NCBI GenBank assembly: GCA_964035545.1
Contig: CAXIUT010000103.1
Span: 620,001-684,000 of the forward strand
Source of the DNA: Bugula neritina
Taxonomy: Eukaryota > Bryozoa > Gymnolaemata > Cheilostomatida > Bugulidae
DNA length: 64,000 nt
Direction of reading: 5' to 3'
Below the pieces are notes generated by a model, which was given only the letters and a program-made list of their open reading frames with translations, had not been told where the DNA came from and did no database searches. The position numbers and the translations under genes are program-made. Within the stretch, counting starts at the first letter, position 1, and every line of letters starts with the position of its first letter. Shown here one piece after another: positions 49,794-63,203 of this stretch.

Positions 49794-51134
49794 ATGCATA
49801 TTATAACTTACCATAAATCTACAGTGCTTCACATCTTCACTTTTTTCTGCAATGTTATTTCTTTGCAGTTAGAAGTACTAGTTGAAAATATGACTATGAA
49901 ACATAACCCTTCAATTTCATTGCACCAGCACCAGTTGCAAGATAGGTGTGTTGGGAGTTATCTTTTCCAAAATTTTGTTCTTTGTGTTTATACGAAACAG
50001 ACACAGGCTAATATTAGTTTTGTTATTTGTAAGAGTTTTTCTGTCTGATTGTCCATCAGCAAAAGTTTGGCCTTGCAGTTATTATGGAAATACCAGTGAT
50101 GCTGGAAGACCTTTGCATTGTACACCCGCTTTTACTATTGAATTTAGATGTTTTATTTTTCCATCCCCTCTCCTGCCCCCCCTGTCCCCTCTAACAACCA
50201 GCAATCCTGACTCATGTGAATTGTGTTATTGTTCTAGAGTTGGCCCATGGGCCTACAGTATACGATTTGAAGCTTTATAGTTTACAGGCAGTGGAGATGA
50301 GTCACTGCTAAAACCCATTTTGTTAGTAGACTATATTGCTCTTCAATCATCAGTTTTCATATTAAAAGAGAAAGCTCATCTGCAGCGCCATTTCACAGTG
50401 TTTTATTTTGCTAGAGCAATAACTAATTTTAGATGCCTTTGCAAACATATGAGAAATAAATGAGTGATTCTATGAAAAGAGGTGTTTGCAGCAATTGTCC
50501 ACTTTTGATTTACAAGCGGCATGGAAACTTTTGTAGTTTTAAATAATATCTCCAAACTCATCACTTGCATGTGTTTATAGACTTGATAAATTTTTTCATG
50601 CAAAACTTGATGCCTGCTTCAAAGACACCAGTGCTTAATTACTGTGTTAACTGTATTGGCACGTTGCCATGAGATATTTGGTAATATTTCGCATCACAAC
50701 AAACTCTTCAGAAAGTTAAGAAAATCAGTCTAGAATGTTAATGAAATAAACCTACCAGAAAGAGTAAGCCAGATGTAACAAGTAGATCCAAAACAAGTTG
50801 ATTAACAATTGAAGTTGAAATCTCCATGTAGTCAACACTTTAGTCCTAATGTCAAATGCAAACGTCTGCAATCAAACTGTGTAGACTTCATGAGCTGGTT
50901 AGCTGAAAGGACTCATTAAAGTTCTTAACTCTTGTGTGTATAGTGATGCCCATCTTGAACTAGAGAGGGCTGACTGAAGACTGCTACTTTGTGAAAATTG
51001 ACAATGCATATTATTATTATTCATTGTTGAGATTCACGACTGCCATAAACAATGATAAAATATTCATTGTTGGTAGTACTGAGTAGAATAAAATATAATA
51101 TAATATTATTTTCTGGACAAATAAATAATATCAA
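49794..51134 (+). repeat. Satellite unit U25 (1341 bp, F-type)
   Basis: Barcode A; first unit with TCTTTTCC (T at 49966); CGAAACAG (A at 49997); an extra T shortens the C run before ATCCCC near 50160; TTTTTTCATGC at 50597. Confidence 0.97.
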
Positions 51135-52475
51135 ATGCATATTATAACTTACCATAAATCTACTGTGCTTCACATCTTCACCTTTTTCTGCAATGTTATT
51201 TCTTTGCAGTTAGAAGTACTAGTTGAAAATATGACTATGAAACATAACCCTTCAATTTCATTGCACCAGCACCAGTTGCAAGATAGGTGTGTTGGGCGTT
51301 ATCTTTCCCAAAATTTTGTTCTTTGTGTTTATACGAAGCAGACACAGGCTAATATTAGTTTTGTTATTTGCAAGAGTTTTTCTGTCTGATTGTCCATCAG
51401 CAAAAGTTTGGCCTTGCAGTTATTATGGAAATACCAGTGATGCTGGAAGACCTTTGCATTGTACACCCGCTTTTACTATTGAATTTAGATGTTTTATTTT
51501 CCCATCCCCTCTCCTGCCCCCCCTGTCCCCTCTAACAACCAGCAATCCTGACTCATGTGAATTGTGTTATTGTTCTAGAGTTGGCCCATGGGCCTACAGT
51601 ATACGATTTGAAGCTTTATAGTTTACAGGCAGTGGAGATGAGTCACTGCTAAAACCCGTTTTGTTAGTAGACTATATTGCTCTTCAATCATCAGTTTTCA
51701 TATTAAAAGAGAAAGCTCATCTGCAGCGCCATTTCACAGTGTTTTATTTTGCTAGAGCAATAACTAATTTTAGATGCCTTTGCAAACATATGAGAAATAA
51801 ATGAGTGATTCTATGAAAAGAGGTGTTTGCAGCAATTGTCCACTTTTGATTTACAAGCGGCATGGAAACTTTTGTAGTTTTAAATAATATCTCCAAACTC
51901 ATCACTTGCATGTGTTTATAGACTTGATAAATTTTTTTATGCAAAACTTGATGCCTGCTTCAAAGACACCAGTGCTTAATTACTGTGTTAACTGTATTGG
52001 CACGTTGCCATGAGATATTTGGTAATATTTCGCATCACAACAAACTCTTCAGAAAGTTAAGAAAATCAGTCTAGAATGTTAATGAAATAAACCTACCAGA
52101 AAGAGTAAGCCAGATGTAACAAGTAGATCCAAAACAAGTTGATTAACAATTGAAGTTGAAATCTCCATGTAGTCAACACTTTAGTCCTAATGTCAAATGC
52201 AAACGTCTGCAATCAAACTGTGTAGACTTCATGAGCTGGTTAGCTGAAAGGACTCATTAAAGTTCTTAACTCTTGTGTGTATAGTGATGCCCATCTTGAA
52301 CTAGAGAGGGCTGACTGAAGACTGCTACTTTGTGAAAATTGACAATGCATATTATTATTATTCATTGTTGAGATTCACGACTGCCATAAACAATGATAAA
52401 ATATTCATTGTTGGTAGTACTGAGTAGAATAAAATATAATATAATATTATTTTCTGGACAAATAAATAATATCAA
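51135..52475 (+). repeat. Satellite unit U26 (1341 bp, T-type)
   Basis: Barcode T; GGGCGTTATC, TTCTTTGTG, CCAGTGATG; private A to G at 51658; CTAGAATGTT. Confidence 0.97.
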
Positions 52476-53816
52476 ATGCATATTATAACTTACCATAAAT
52501 CTACTGTGCTTCACATCTTCACCTTTTTCTGCAATGTTATTTCTTTGCAGTTAGAAGTACTAGTTGAAAATGTGACTATGAAACATAACCCTTCAATTTC
52601 ATTGCACCAGCACCAGTTGCAAGATAGGTGTGTTGGGAGTTATCTTTCCCAAAATTTTGTTCTTGGTGTTTATACGAAGCAGACACAGGCTAATATTAGT
52701 TTTGTTATTTGTAAGAGTTTTTCTGTCTGATTGTCCATCAGCAAAAGTTTGGCCTTGCAGTTATTATGGAAATACCAGTGATGCTGGAAGACCTTTGCAT
52801 TGTACACCCGCTTTTACTATTGAATTTAGATGTTTTATTTTCCCATCCCCTCTCCTGCCCCCCCTGTCCCCTCTAACAACCAGCAATCCTGACTCATGTG
52901 AATTGTGTTATTGTTCTAGAGTTGGCCCATGGGCCTACAGTATACGATTTGAAGCTTTATAGTTTACAGGCAGTGGAGATGAGTCACTGCTAAAACCCAT
53001 TTTGTTAGTAGACTATATTGCTCTTCAATCATCAGTTTTCATATTAAAAGAGAAAGCTCATCTGCAGCGCCATTTCACAGTGTTTTATTTTGCTAGAGCA
53101 ATAACTAATTTTAGATGCCTTTGCAAACATATGAGAAATAAATGAGTGATTCTATGAAAAGAGGTGTTTGCAGCAATTGTCCACTTTTGATTTACAAGCG
53201 GCATGGAAACTTTTGTAGTTTTAAATAATATCTCCAAACTCATCACTTGCATGTGTTTATAGACTTGATAAATTTTTTTATGCAAAACTTGATGCCTGCT
53301 TCAAAGACACCAGTGCTTAATTACTGTGTTAACTGTATTGGCACGTTGCCATGAGATATTTGGTAATATTTCGCATCACAACAAACTCTTCAGAAAGTTA
53401 AGAAAATCAGTCTAGAATGTTAATGAAATAAACCTACCAGAAAGAGTAAGCCAGATGTAACAAGTAGATCCAAAACAAGTTGATTAACAATTGAAGTTGA
53501 AATCTCCATGTAGTCAACACTTTAGTCCTAATGTCAAATGCAAACGTCTGCAATCAAACTGTGTAGACTTCATGAGCTGGTTAGCTGAAAGGACTCATTA
53601 AAGTTCTTAACTCTTGTGTGTATAGTGATGCCCATCTTGAACTAGAGAGGGCTGACTGAAGACTGCTACTTTGTGAAAATTGACAATGCATATTATTATT
53701 ATTCATTGTTGAGATTCACGACTGCCATAAACAATGATAAAATATTCATTGTTGGTAGTACTGAGTAGAATAAAATATAATATAATATTATTTTCTGGAC
53801 AAATAAATAATATCAA
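52476..53816 (+). repeat. Satellite unit U27 (1341 bp, T-type)
   Basis: Barcode T; TTCTTGGTG, TTTGTAAG; private A to G at 52572. Its 3' GTAGTACTG precedes an A-type unit, an unusual junction repeated at U31/U32. Confidence 0.97.
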
Positions 53817-55157
53817 ATGCATATTATAACTTACCATAAATCTACAGTGCTTCACATCTTCACTTTTTTCTGCAATGTTATTTCTTTGCAGTTAGAAGTA
53901 CTAGTTGAAAATATGACTATGAAACATAACCCTTCAATTTCATTGCACCAGCACCAGTTGCAAGATAGGTGTGTTGGGAGTTATCTTTTCCAAAATTTTG
54001 TTCTTTGTGTTTATACGAAGCAGACACAGGCTAATATTAGTTTTGTTATTTGTAAGAGTTTTTCTGTCTGATTGTCCATCAGCAAAAGTTTGGCCTTGCA
54101 GTTATTATGGAAATACCAGTGATGCTGGAAGACCTTTGCATTGTACACCCGCTTTTACTATTGAATTTAGATGTTTTATTTTCCCATCCCCTCTCCTGCC
54201 CCCCCTGTCCCCTCTAACAACCAGCAATCCTGACTCATGTGAATTGTGTTATTGTTCTAGAGTTGGCCCATGGGCCTACAGTATACGATTTGAAGCTTTA
54301 TAGTTTACAGGCAGTGGAGATGAGTCGCTGCTAAAACCCATTTTGTTAGTAGACTATATTGCTCTTCAATCATCAGTTTTCATATTAAAAGAGAAAGCTC
54401 ATCTGCAGCGCCATTTCACAGTGTTTTATTTTGCTAGAGCAATAACTAATTTTAGATGCCTTTGCAAACATATGAGAAATAAATGAGTGATTCTATGAAA
54501 AGAGGTGTTTGCAGCAATTGTCCACTTTTGATTTACAAGCGGCATGGAAACTTTTGTAGTTTTAAATAATATCTCCAAACTCATCACTTGCATGTGTTTA
54601 TAGACTTGATAAATTTTTTTATGCAAAACTTGATGCCTGCTTCAAAGACACCAGTGCTTAATTACTGTGTTAACTGTATTGGCACTTTGCCATGAGATTT
54701 TTGGTAATATTTCGCATCACAACAAACTCTTCAGAAAGTTAAGAAAATCAGTCTAGAATGTTAATGAAATAAACCTACCAGAAAGAGTAAGCCAGATGTA
54801 ACAAGTAGATCCAAAACAAGTTGATTAACAATTGAAGTTGAAATCTCCATGTAGTCAACACTTTAGTCCTAATGTCAAATGCAAACGTCTGCAATCAAAC
54901 TGTGTAGACTTCATGAGCTGGTTAGCTGAAAGGACTCATTAAAGTTCTTAACTCTTGTGTGTATAGTGATGCCCATCTTGAACTAGAGAGGGCTGACTGA
55001 AGACTGCTACTTTGTGAAAATTGACAATGCATATTATTATTATTCATTGTTGAGATTCACGACTGCCATAAACAATGATAAAATATTCATTGTTGGTAGT
55101 ACTGAGTAGAATAAAATATAATATAATATTATTTTCTGGACAAATAAATAATATCAA
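53817..55157 (+). repeat. Satellite unit U28 (1341 bp, F-type)
   Basis: Barcode A; TCTTTTCC; GAGTCGCTGC (54327); CACTTTGCC and GAGATTTTTGG (T at 54686 and 54699), both found again only in U32, 5364 bp away. Confidence 0.97.
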
Positions 55158-56498
55158 ATGCATATTATAACTTACCATAAATCTACTGTGCTTCACATCT
55201 TCACCTTTTTCTGCAATGTTATTTCTTTGCAGTTAGAAGTACTAGTTGAAAATATGACTATGAAACATAACCCTTCAATTTCATTGCACCAGCACCAGTT
55301 GCAAGATATGTGTGTTGGGAGTTATCTTTCCCAAAATTTTGTTCTTGGTGTTTATACGAAGCAGACACAGGCTAATATTAGTTTTGTTATTTGTAAGAGT
55401 TTTTCTGTCTGATTGTCCATCAGCAAAAGTTTGGCCTTGCAGTTATTATGGAAATACCAGTGATGCTGGAAGACCTTTGCATTGTACACCCGCTTTTACT
55501 ATTGAATTTAGATGTTTTATTTTCCCATCCCCTCTCCTGCCCCCCCTGTCCCCTCTAACAACCAGCAATCCTGACTCATGTGAATTGTGTTATTGTTCTA
55601 GAGTTGGCCCATGGGCCTACAGTATACGATTTGAAGCTTTATAGTTTACAGGCAGTGGAGATGAGTCACTGCTAAAACCCATTTTGTTAGTAGACTATAT
55701 TGCTCTTCAATCATCAGTTTTCATATTAAAAGAGAAAGCTCATCTGCAGCGCCATTTCACAGTGTTTTATTTTGCTAGAGCAATAACTAATTTTAGATGC
55801 CTTTGCAAACATATGAGAAATAAATGAGTGATTCTATGAAAAGAGGTGTTTGCAGCAATTGTCCACTTTTGATTTACAAGCGGCATGGAAACTTTTGTAG
55901 TTTTAAATAATATCTCCAAACTCATCACTTGCATGTGTTTATAGACTTGATAAATTTTTTTATGCAAAACTTGATGCCTGCTTCAAAGACACCAGTGCTT
56001 AATTACTGTGTTAACTGTATTGGCACGTTGCCATGAGATATTTGGTAATATTTCGCATCACAACAAACTCTTCAGAAAGTTAAGAAAATCAGTCTAGAAA
56101 GTTAATGAAATAAACCTACCAGAAAGAGTAAGCCAGATGTAACAAGTAGATCCAAAACAAGTTGATTAACAATTGAAGTTGAAATCTCCATGTAGTCAAC
56201 ACTTTAGTCCTAATGTCAAATGCAAACGTCTGCAATCAAACTGTGTAGACTTCATGAGCTGGTTAGCTGAAAGGACTCATTAAAGTTCTTAACTCTTGTG
56301 TGTATAGTGATGCCCATCTTGAACTAGAGAGGGCTGACTGAAGACTGCTACTTTGTGAAAATTGACAATGCATATTATTATTATTCATTGTTGAGATTCA
56401 CGACTGCCATAAACAATGATAAAATATTCATTGTTGGTACTACTGAGTAGAATAAAATATAATATAATATTATTTTCTGGACAAATAAATAATATCAA
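55158..56498 (+). repeat. Satellite unit U29 (1341 bp, T-type)
   Basis: Barcode T; TTCTTGGTG; GATATGTG (T at 55309), found again only in U33; CTAGAAAGTT and 3' GTACTACTG. Confidence 0.97.
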
Positions 56499-57839
56499 AT
56501 GCATATTATAACTTACCATAAATCTACAGTGCTTCACATCTTCACTTTTTTCTGCAATGTTATTTCTTTGCAGTTAGAAGTACTAGTTGAAAATATGACT
56601 ATGAAACATAACCCTTCAATTTCATTGCACCAGCACCAGTTGCAAGATAGGTGTGTTGGGAGTTATCTTTTCCAAAATTTTGTTCTTTGTGTTTATACGA
56701 AACAGACACAGGCTAATATTAGTTTTGTTATTTGTAAGAGTTTTTCTGTCTGATTGTCCATCAGCAAAAGTTTGGCCTTGCAGTTATTATGGAAATACCA
56801 GTGATGCTGGAAGACCTTTGCATTGTACACCCGCTTTTACTATTGAATTTAGATGTTTTATTTTCCCATCCCCTCTCCTGCCCCCCCTGTCCCCTCTAAC
56901 AACCAGCAATCCTGACTCATGTGAATTGTGTTATTGTTCTAGAGTTGGCCCATGGGCCTACAGTATACGATTTGAAGCTTTATAGTTTACAGGCAGTGGA
57001 GATGAGTCGCTGCTAAAACCCATTTTGTTAGTAGACTATATTGCTCTTCAATCATCAGTTTTCATATTAAAAGAGAAAGCTCATCTGCAGCGCCATTTCA
57101 CAGTGTTTTATTTTGCTAGAGCAATAACTAATTTTAGATGCCTTTGCAAACATATGAGAAATAAATGAGTGATTCTATGAAAAGAGGTGTTTGCAGCAAT
57201 TGTCCACTTTTGATTTACAAGCGGCATGGAAACTTTTGTAGTTTTAAATAATATCTCCAAACTCATCACTTGCATGTGTTTATAGACTTGATAAATTTTT
57301 TTATGCAAAACTTGATGCCTGCTTCAAAGACACCAGTGCTTAATTACTGTGTTAACTGTATTGGCACGTTGCCATGAGATATTTGGTAATATTTCGCATC
57401 ACAACAAACTCTTCAGAAAGTTAAGAAAATCAGTCTAGAATGTTAATGAAATAAACCTACCAGAAAGAGTAAGCCAGATATAACAAGTAGATCCAAAACA
57501 AGTTGATTAACAATTGAAGTTGAAATCTCCATGTAGTCAACACTTTAGTCCTAATGTCAAATGCAAACGTCTGCAATCAAACTGTGTAGACTTCATGAGC
57601 TGGTTAGCTGAAAGGACTCATTAAAGTTCTTAACTCTTGTGTGTATAGTGATGCCCATCTTGAACTAGAGAGGGCTGACTGAAGACTGCTACTTTGTCAA
57701 AATTGACAATGCATATTATTATTATTCATTGTTGAGATTCACGACTGCCATAAACAATGATAAAATATTCATTGTTGGTAGTACTGATTAGAATAAAATA
57801 TAATATAATATTATTTTCTGGACAAATAAATAATATCAA
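56499..57839 (+). repeat. Satellite unit U30 (1341 bp, F-type)
   Basis: Barcode A; TCTTTTCC, CGAAACAG, GAGTCGCTGC; private A at 57480; TTTGTCAAA (C at 57698) and CTGATTAG (T at 57788), both repeated in U33. Confidence 0.97.
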
Positions 57840-59180
57840 ATGCATATTATAACTTACCATAAATCTACTGTGCTTCACATCTTCACCTTTTTTTGCAATG
57901 TTATTTCTTTGCAGTTAGAAGTACTAGTTGAAAATATGACTATGAAACATAACCCTTCAATTTCATTGCACCAGCACCAGTTGCAAGATAGGTGTGTTGG
58001 GAGTTATCTTTCCCAAAATTTTGTTCTTGGTGTTTATACGAAGCAGACACAGGCTAATATTAGTTTTGTTATTTGTAAGAGTTTTTCTGTCTGATTGTCC
58101 ATCAGCAAAAGTTTGGCCTTGCAGTTATTATGGAAATACCAGTGATGCTGGAAGACCTTTGCATTGTACACCCGCTTTTACTATTGAATTTAGATGTTTT
58201 ATTTTCCCATCCCCTCTCCTGCCCCCCCTGTCCCCTCTAACAACCAGCAATCCTGACTCATGTGAATTGTGTTATTGTTCTAGAGTTGGCCCATGGGCCT
58301 ACAGTATACGATTTGAAGCTTTATAGTTTACAGGCAGTGGAGATGAGTCACTGCTAAAACCCATTTTGTTAGTAGACTATATTGCTCTTCAATCATCAGT
58401 TTTCATATTAAAAGAGAAAGCTCATCTGCAGCGCCATTTCACAGTGTTTTATTTTGCTAGAGCAATAACTAATTTTAGATGCCTTTGCAAACATATGAGA
58501 AATAAATGAGTGATTCTATGAAAAGAGGTGTTTGCAGCAATTGTCCACTTTTGATTTACAAGCGGCATGGAAACTTTTGTAGTTTTAAATAATATCTCCA
58601 AACTCATCACTTGCATGTGTTTATAGACTTGATAAATTTTTTTATGCAAAACTTGATGCCTGCTTCAAAGACACCAGTGCTTAATTACTGTGTTAACTGT
58701 ATTGGCACGTTGCCATGAGATATTTGGTAATATTTCGCATCACAACAAACTCTTCAGAAAGTTAAGAAAATCAGTCTAGAATGTTAATGAAATAAACCTA
58801 CCAGAAAGAGTAAGCCAGATGCAACAAGTAGATCCAAAACAAGTTGATTAACAATTGAAGTTGAAATCTCCATGTAGTCAACACTTTAGTCCTAATGTCA
58901 AATGCAAACGTCTGCAATCAAACTGTGTAGACTTCATGAGCTGGTTAGCTGAAAGGACTCATTAAAGTTCTTAACTCTTGTGTGTATAGTGATGCCCATC
59001 TTGAACTAGAGAGGGCTGACTGAAGACTGCTACTTTGTGAAAATTGACAATGCATATTATTATTATTCATTGTTGAGATTCACGACTGCCATAAACAATG
59101 ATAAAATATTCATTGTTGGTAGTACTGAGTAGAATAAAATATAATATAATATTATTTTCTGGACAAATAAATAATATCAA
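57840..59180 (+). repeat. Satellite unit U31 (1341 bp, T-type)
   Basis: Barcode T; CTTTTTTTGCAATG (T at 57893) shared only with U34; TTCTTGGTG; private C at 58822. Confidence 0.97.
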
Positions 59181-60521
59181 ATGCATATTATAACTTACCA
59201 TAAATCTACAGTGCTTCACATCTTCACTTTTTTCTGGAATGTTATTTCTTTGCAGTTAGAAGTACTAGTTGAAAATATGACTATGAAACATAACCCTTCA
59301 ATTTCATTGCACCAGCACCAGTTGCAAGATAGGTGTGTTGGGAGTTATCTTTTCCAAAATTTTGTTCTTTGTGTTTATACGAAGCAGACACAGGCTAATA
59401 TTAGTTTTGTTATTTGTAAGAGTTTTTCTGTCTGATTGTCCATCAGCAAAAGTTTGGCCTTGCAGTTATTATGGAAATACCAGTGATGCTGGAAGACCTT
59501 TGCATTGTACACCCGCTTTTACTATTGAATTTAGATGTTTTATTTTCCCATCCCCTCTCCTGCCCCCCCTGTCCCCTCTAACAACCAGCAATCCTGACTC
59601 ATGTGAATTGTGTTATTGTTCTAGAGTTGGCCCATGGGCCTACAGTATACGATTTGAAGCTTTATAGTTTACAGGCAGTGGAGATGAGTCGCTGCTAAAA
59701 CCCATTTTGTTAGTAGACTATATTGCTCTTCAATCATCAGTTTTCATATTAAAAGAGAAAGCTCATCTGCAGCGCCATTTCACAGTGTTTTATTTTGCTA
59801 GAGCAATAACTAATTTTAGATGCCTTTGCAAACATATGAGAAATAAATGAGTGATTCTATGAAAAGAGGTGTTTGCAGCAATTGTCCACTTTTGATTTAC
59901 AAGCGGCATGGAAACTTTTGTAGTTTTAAATAATATCTCCAAACTCATCACTTGCATGTGTTTATAGACTTGATAAATTTTTTTATGCAAAACTTGATGC
60001 CTGCTTCAAAGACACCAGTGCTTAATTACTGTGTTAACTGTATTGGCACTTTGCCATGAGATTTTTGGTAATATTTCGCATCACAACAAACTCTTCAGAA
60101 AGTTAAGAAAATCAGTCTAGAATGTTAATGAAATAAACCTACCAGAAAGAGTAAGCCAGATGTAACAAGTAGATCCAAAACAAGTTGATTAACAATTGAA
60201 GTTGAAATCTCCATGTAGTCAACACTTTAGTCCTAATGTCAAATGCAAACGTCTGCAATCAAACTGTGTAGACTTCATGAGCTGGTTAGCTGAAAGGACT
60301 CATTAAAGTTCTTAACTCTTGTGTGTATAGTGATGCCCATCTTGAACTAGAGAGGGCTGACTGAAGACTGCTACTTTGTGAAAATTGACAATGCATATTA
60401 TTATTATTCATTGTTGAGATTCACGACTGCCATAAACAATGATAAAATATTCATTGTTGGTAGTACTGAGTAGAATAAAATATAATATAATATTATTTTC
60501 TGGACAAATAAATAATATCAA
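59181..60521 (+). repeat. Satellite unit U32 (1341 bp, F-type)
   Basis: Barcode A; CTGGAATG (59237); TCTTTTCC; GAGTCGCTGC; repeats the U28 markers (T at 60050 and 60063) exactly four units on. Confidence 0.97.
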
Positions 60522-61862
60522 ATGCATATTATAACTTACCATAAATCTACTGTGCTTCACATCTTCACCTTTTTCTGCAATGTTATTTCTTTGTAGTTAG
60601 AAGTACTAGTTGAAAATATGACTATGAAACATAACCCTTCAATTTCATTGCACCAGCACCAGTTGCAAGATATGTGTGTTGGGAGTTATCTTTCCCAAAA
60701 TTTTGTTCTTGGTGTTTATACGAAACAGACACAGGCTAATATTAGTTTTGTTATTTGTAAGAGTTTTTCTGTCTGATTGTCCATCAGCAAAAGTTTGGCC
60801 TTGCAGTTATTATGGAAATACCAGTGATGCTGGAAGACCTTTGCATTGTACACCCGCTTTTACTATTGAATTTAGATGTTTTATTTTCCCATCCCCTCTC
60901 CTGCCCCCCCTGTCCCCTCTAACAACCAGCAATCCTGACTCATGTGAATTGTGTTATTGTTCTAGAGTTGGCCCATGGGCCTACAGTATACGATTTGAAG
61001 CTTTATAGTTTACAGGCAGTGGAGATGAGTCGCTGCTAAAACCCATTTTGTTAGTAGACTATATTGCTCTTCAATCATCAGTTTTCATATTAAAAGAGAA
61101 AGCTCATCTGCAGCGCCATTTCACAGTGTTTTATTTTGCTAGAGCAATAACTAATTTTAGATGCCTTTGCAAACATATGAGAAATAAATGAGTGATTCTA
61201 TGAAAAGAGGTGTTTGCAGCAATTGTCCACTTTTGATTTACAAGCGGCATGGAAACTTTTGTAGTTTTAAATAATATCTCCAAACTCATCACTTGCATGT
61301 GTTTATAGACTTGATAAATTTTTTTATGCAAAACTTGATGCCTGCTTCAAAGACACCAGTGCTTAATTACTGTGTTAACTGTATTGGCACGTTGCCATGA
61401 GATATTTGGTAATATTTCGCATCACAACAAACTCTTCAGAAAGTTAAGAAAATCAGTCTAGAATGTTAATGAAATAAACCTACCAGAAAGAGTAAGCCAG
61501 ATGTAACAAGTAGATCCAAAACAAGTTGATTAACAATTGAAGTTGAAATCTCCATGTAGTCAACACTTTAGTCCTAATGTCAAATGCAAACGTCTGCAAT
61601 CAAACTGTGTAGACTTCATGAGCTGGTTAGCTGAAAGGACTCATTAAAGTTCTTAACTCTTGTGTGTATAGTGATGCCCATCTTGAACTAGAGAGGGCTG
61701 ACTGAAGACTGCTACTTTGTCAAAATTGACAATGCATATTATTATTATTCATTGTTGAGATTCACGACTGCCATAAACAATGATAAAATATTCATTGTTG
61801 GTAGTACTGATTAGAATAAAATATAATATAATATTATTTTCTGGACAAATAAATAATATCAA
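60522..61862 (+). repeat. Satellite unit U33 (1341 bp, mosaic)
   Basis: Barcode T. Its front follows U29 (GATATGTG, T at 60673; TTCTTGGTG, G at 60711). From 60725 it follows U30 (CGAAACAG, GAGTCGCTGC, C at 61721, T at 61811). TTTGTAG (60594) puts a stop in the 84-codon frame that is open in all the other units. Confidence 0.97.
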
Positions 61863-63203
61863 ATGCATATTATAACTTACCATAAATCTACTGTGCTTCA
61901 CATCTTCACCTTTTTTTGCAATGTTATTTCTTTGCAGTTAGAAGTACTAGTTGAAAATATGACTATGAAACATAACCCTTCAATTTCATTGCACCAGCAC
62001 CAGTTGCAAGATAGGTGTGTTGGGAGTTATCTTTCCCAAAATTTTGTTCTTGGTGTTTATACGAAGCAGACACAGGCTAATATTAGTTTTGTTATTTGTA
62101 AGAGTTTTTCTGTCTGATTGTCCATCAGCAAAAGTTTGGCCTTGCAGTTATTAAGGAAATACCAGTGATGCTGGAAGACCTTTGCATTGTACACCCGCTT
62201 TTACTATTGAATTTAGATGTTTTATTTTCCCATCCCCTCTCCTGCCCCCCCTGTCCCCTCTAACAACCAGCAATCCTGACTCATGTGAATTGTGTTATTG
62301 TTCTAGAGTTGGCCCATGGGCCTACAGTATACGATTTGAAGCTTTATAGTTTACAGGCAGTGGAGATGAGTCGCTGCTAAAACCCATTTTGTTAGTAGAC
62401 TACATTGCTCTTCAATCATCAGTTTTCATATTAAAAGAGAAAGCTCATCTGCAGCGCCATTTCACAGTGTTTTATTTTGCTAGAGCAATAACTAATTTTA
62501 GATGCCTTTGCAAACATATGAGAAATAAATGAGTGATTATATGAAAAGAGGTGTTTGCAGCAATTGTCCACTTTTGATTTACAAGCGGCATGGAAACTTT
62601 TGTAGTTTTAAATAATATCTCCAAACTCATCACTTGCATGTGTTTATAGACTTGATAAATTTTTTTATGCAAAACTTGATGCCTGCTTCAAAGACACCAG
62701 TGCTTAATTACTGTGTTAACTGTATTGGCACGTTGCCATGAGATATTTGGTAATATTTCGCATCACAACAAACTCTTCAGAAAGTTAAGAAAATCAGTCT
62801 AGAAAGTTAATGAAAATAACCTACCAGAAAGAGTAAGCCAGATGTAACAAGTAGATCCAAAACAAGTTGATTAACAATTGAAGTTGAAATCTCCATGTAG
62901 TCAACACTTTAGTCCTAATGTCAAATGCAAACGTCTGCAATCAAACTGTGTAGACTTCATGAGCTGGTTAGCTGAAAGGACTCATTAAAGTTCTTAACTC
63001 TTGTGTGTATAGTGATGCCCATCTTGAACTAGAGAGGGCTGACTGAAGACTGCTACTTTGTGAAAATTGACAATGCATATTATTATTATTCATTGTTGAG
63101 ATTCACGACTGCCATAAACAATGATAAAATATTCATTGTTGGTACTACTGAGTAGAATAAAATATAATATAATATTATTTTCTGGACAAATAAATAATAT
63201 CAA
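61863..63203 (+). repeat. Satellite unit U34 (1341 bp, T-type)
   Basis: Barcode T; T at 61916 shared with U31. Private changes at 62154 (TATTATGG to TATTAAGG), 62403, 62539 and 62816-62817, the most private changes of any unit. 3' end CTAGAAAGTT, GTACTACTG. Confidence 0.97.
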
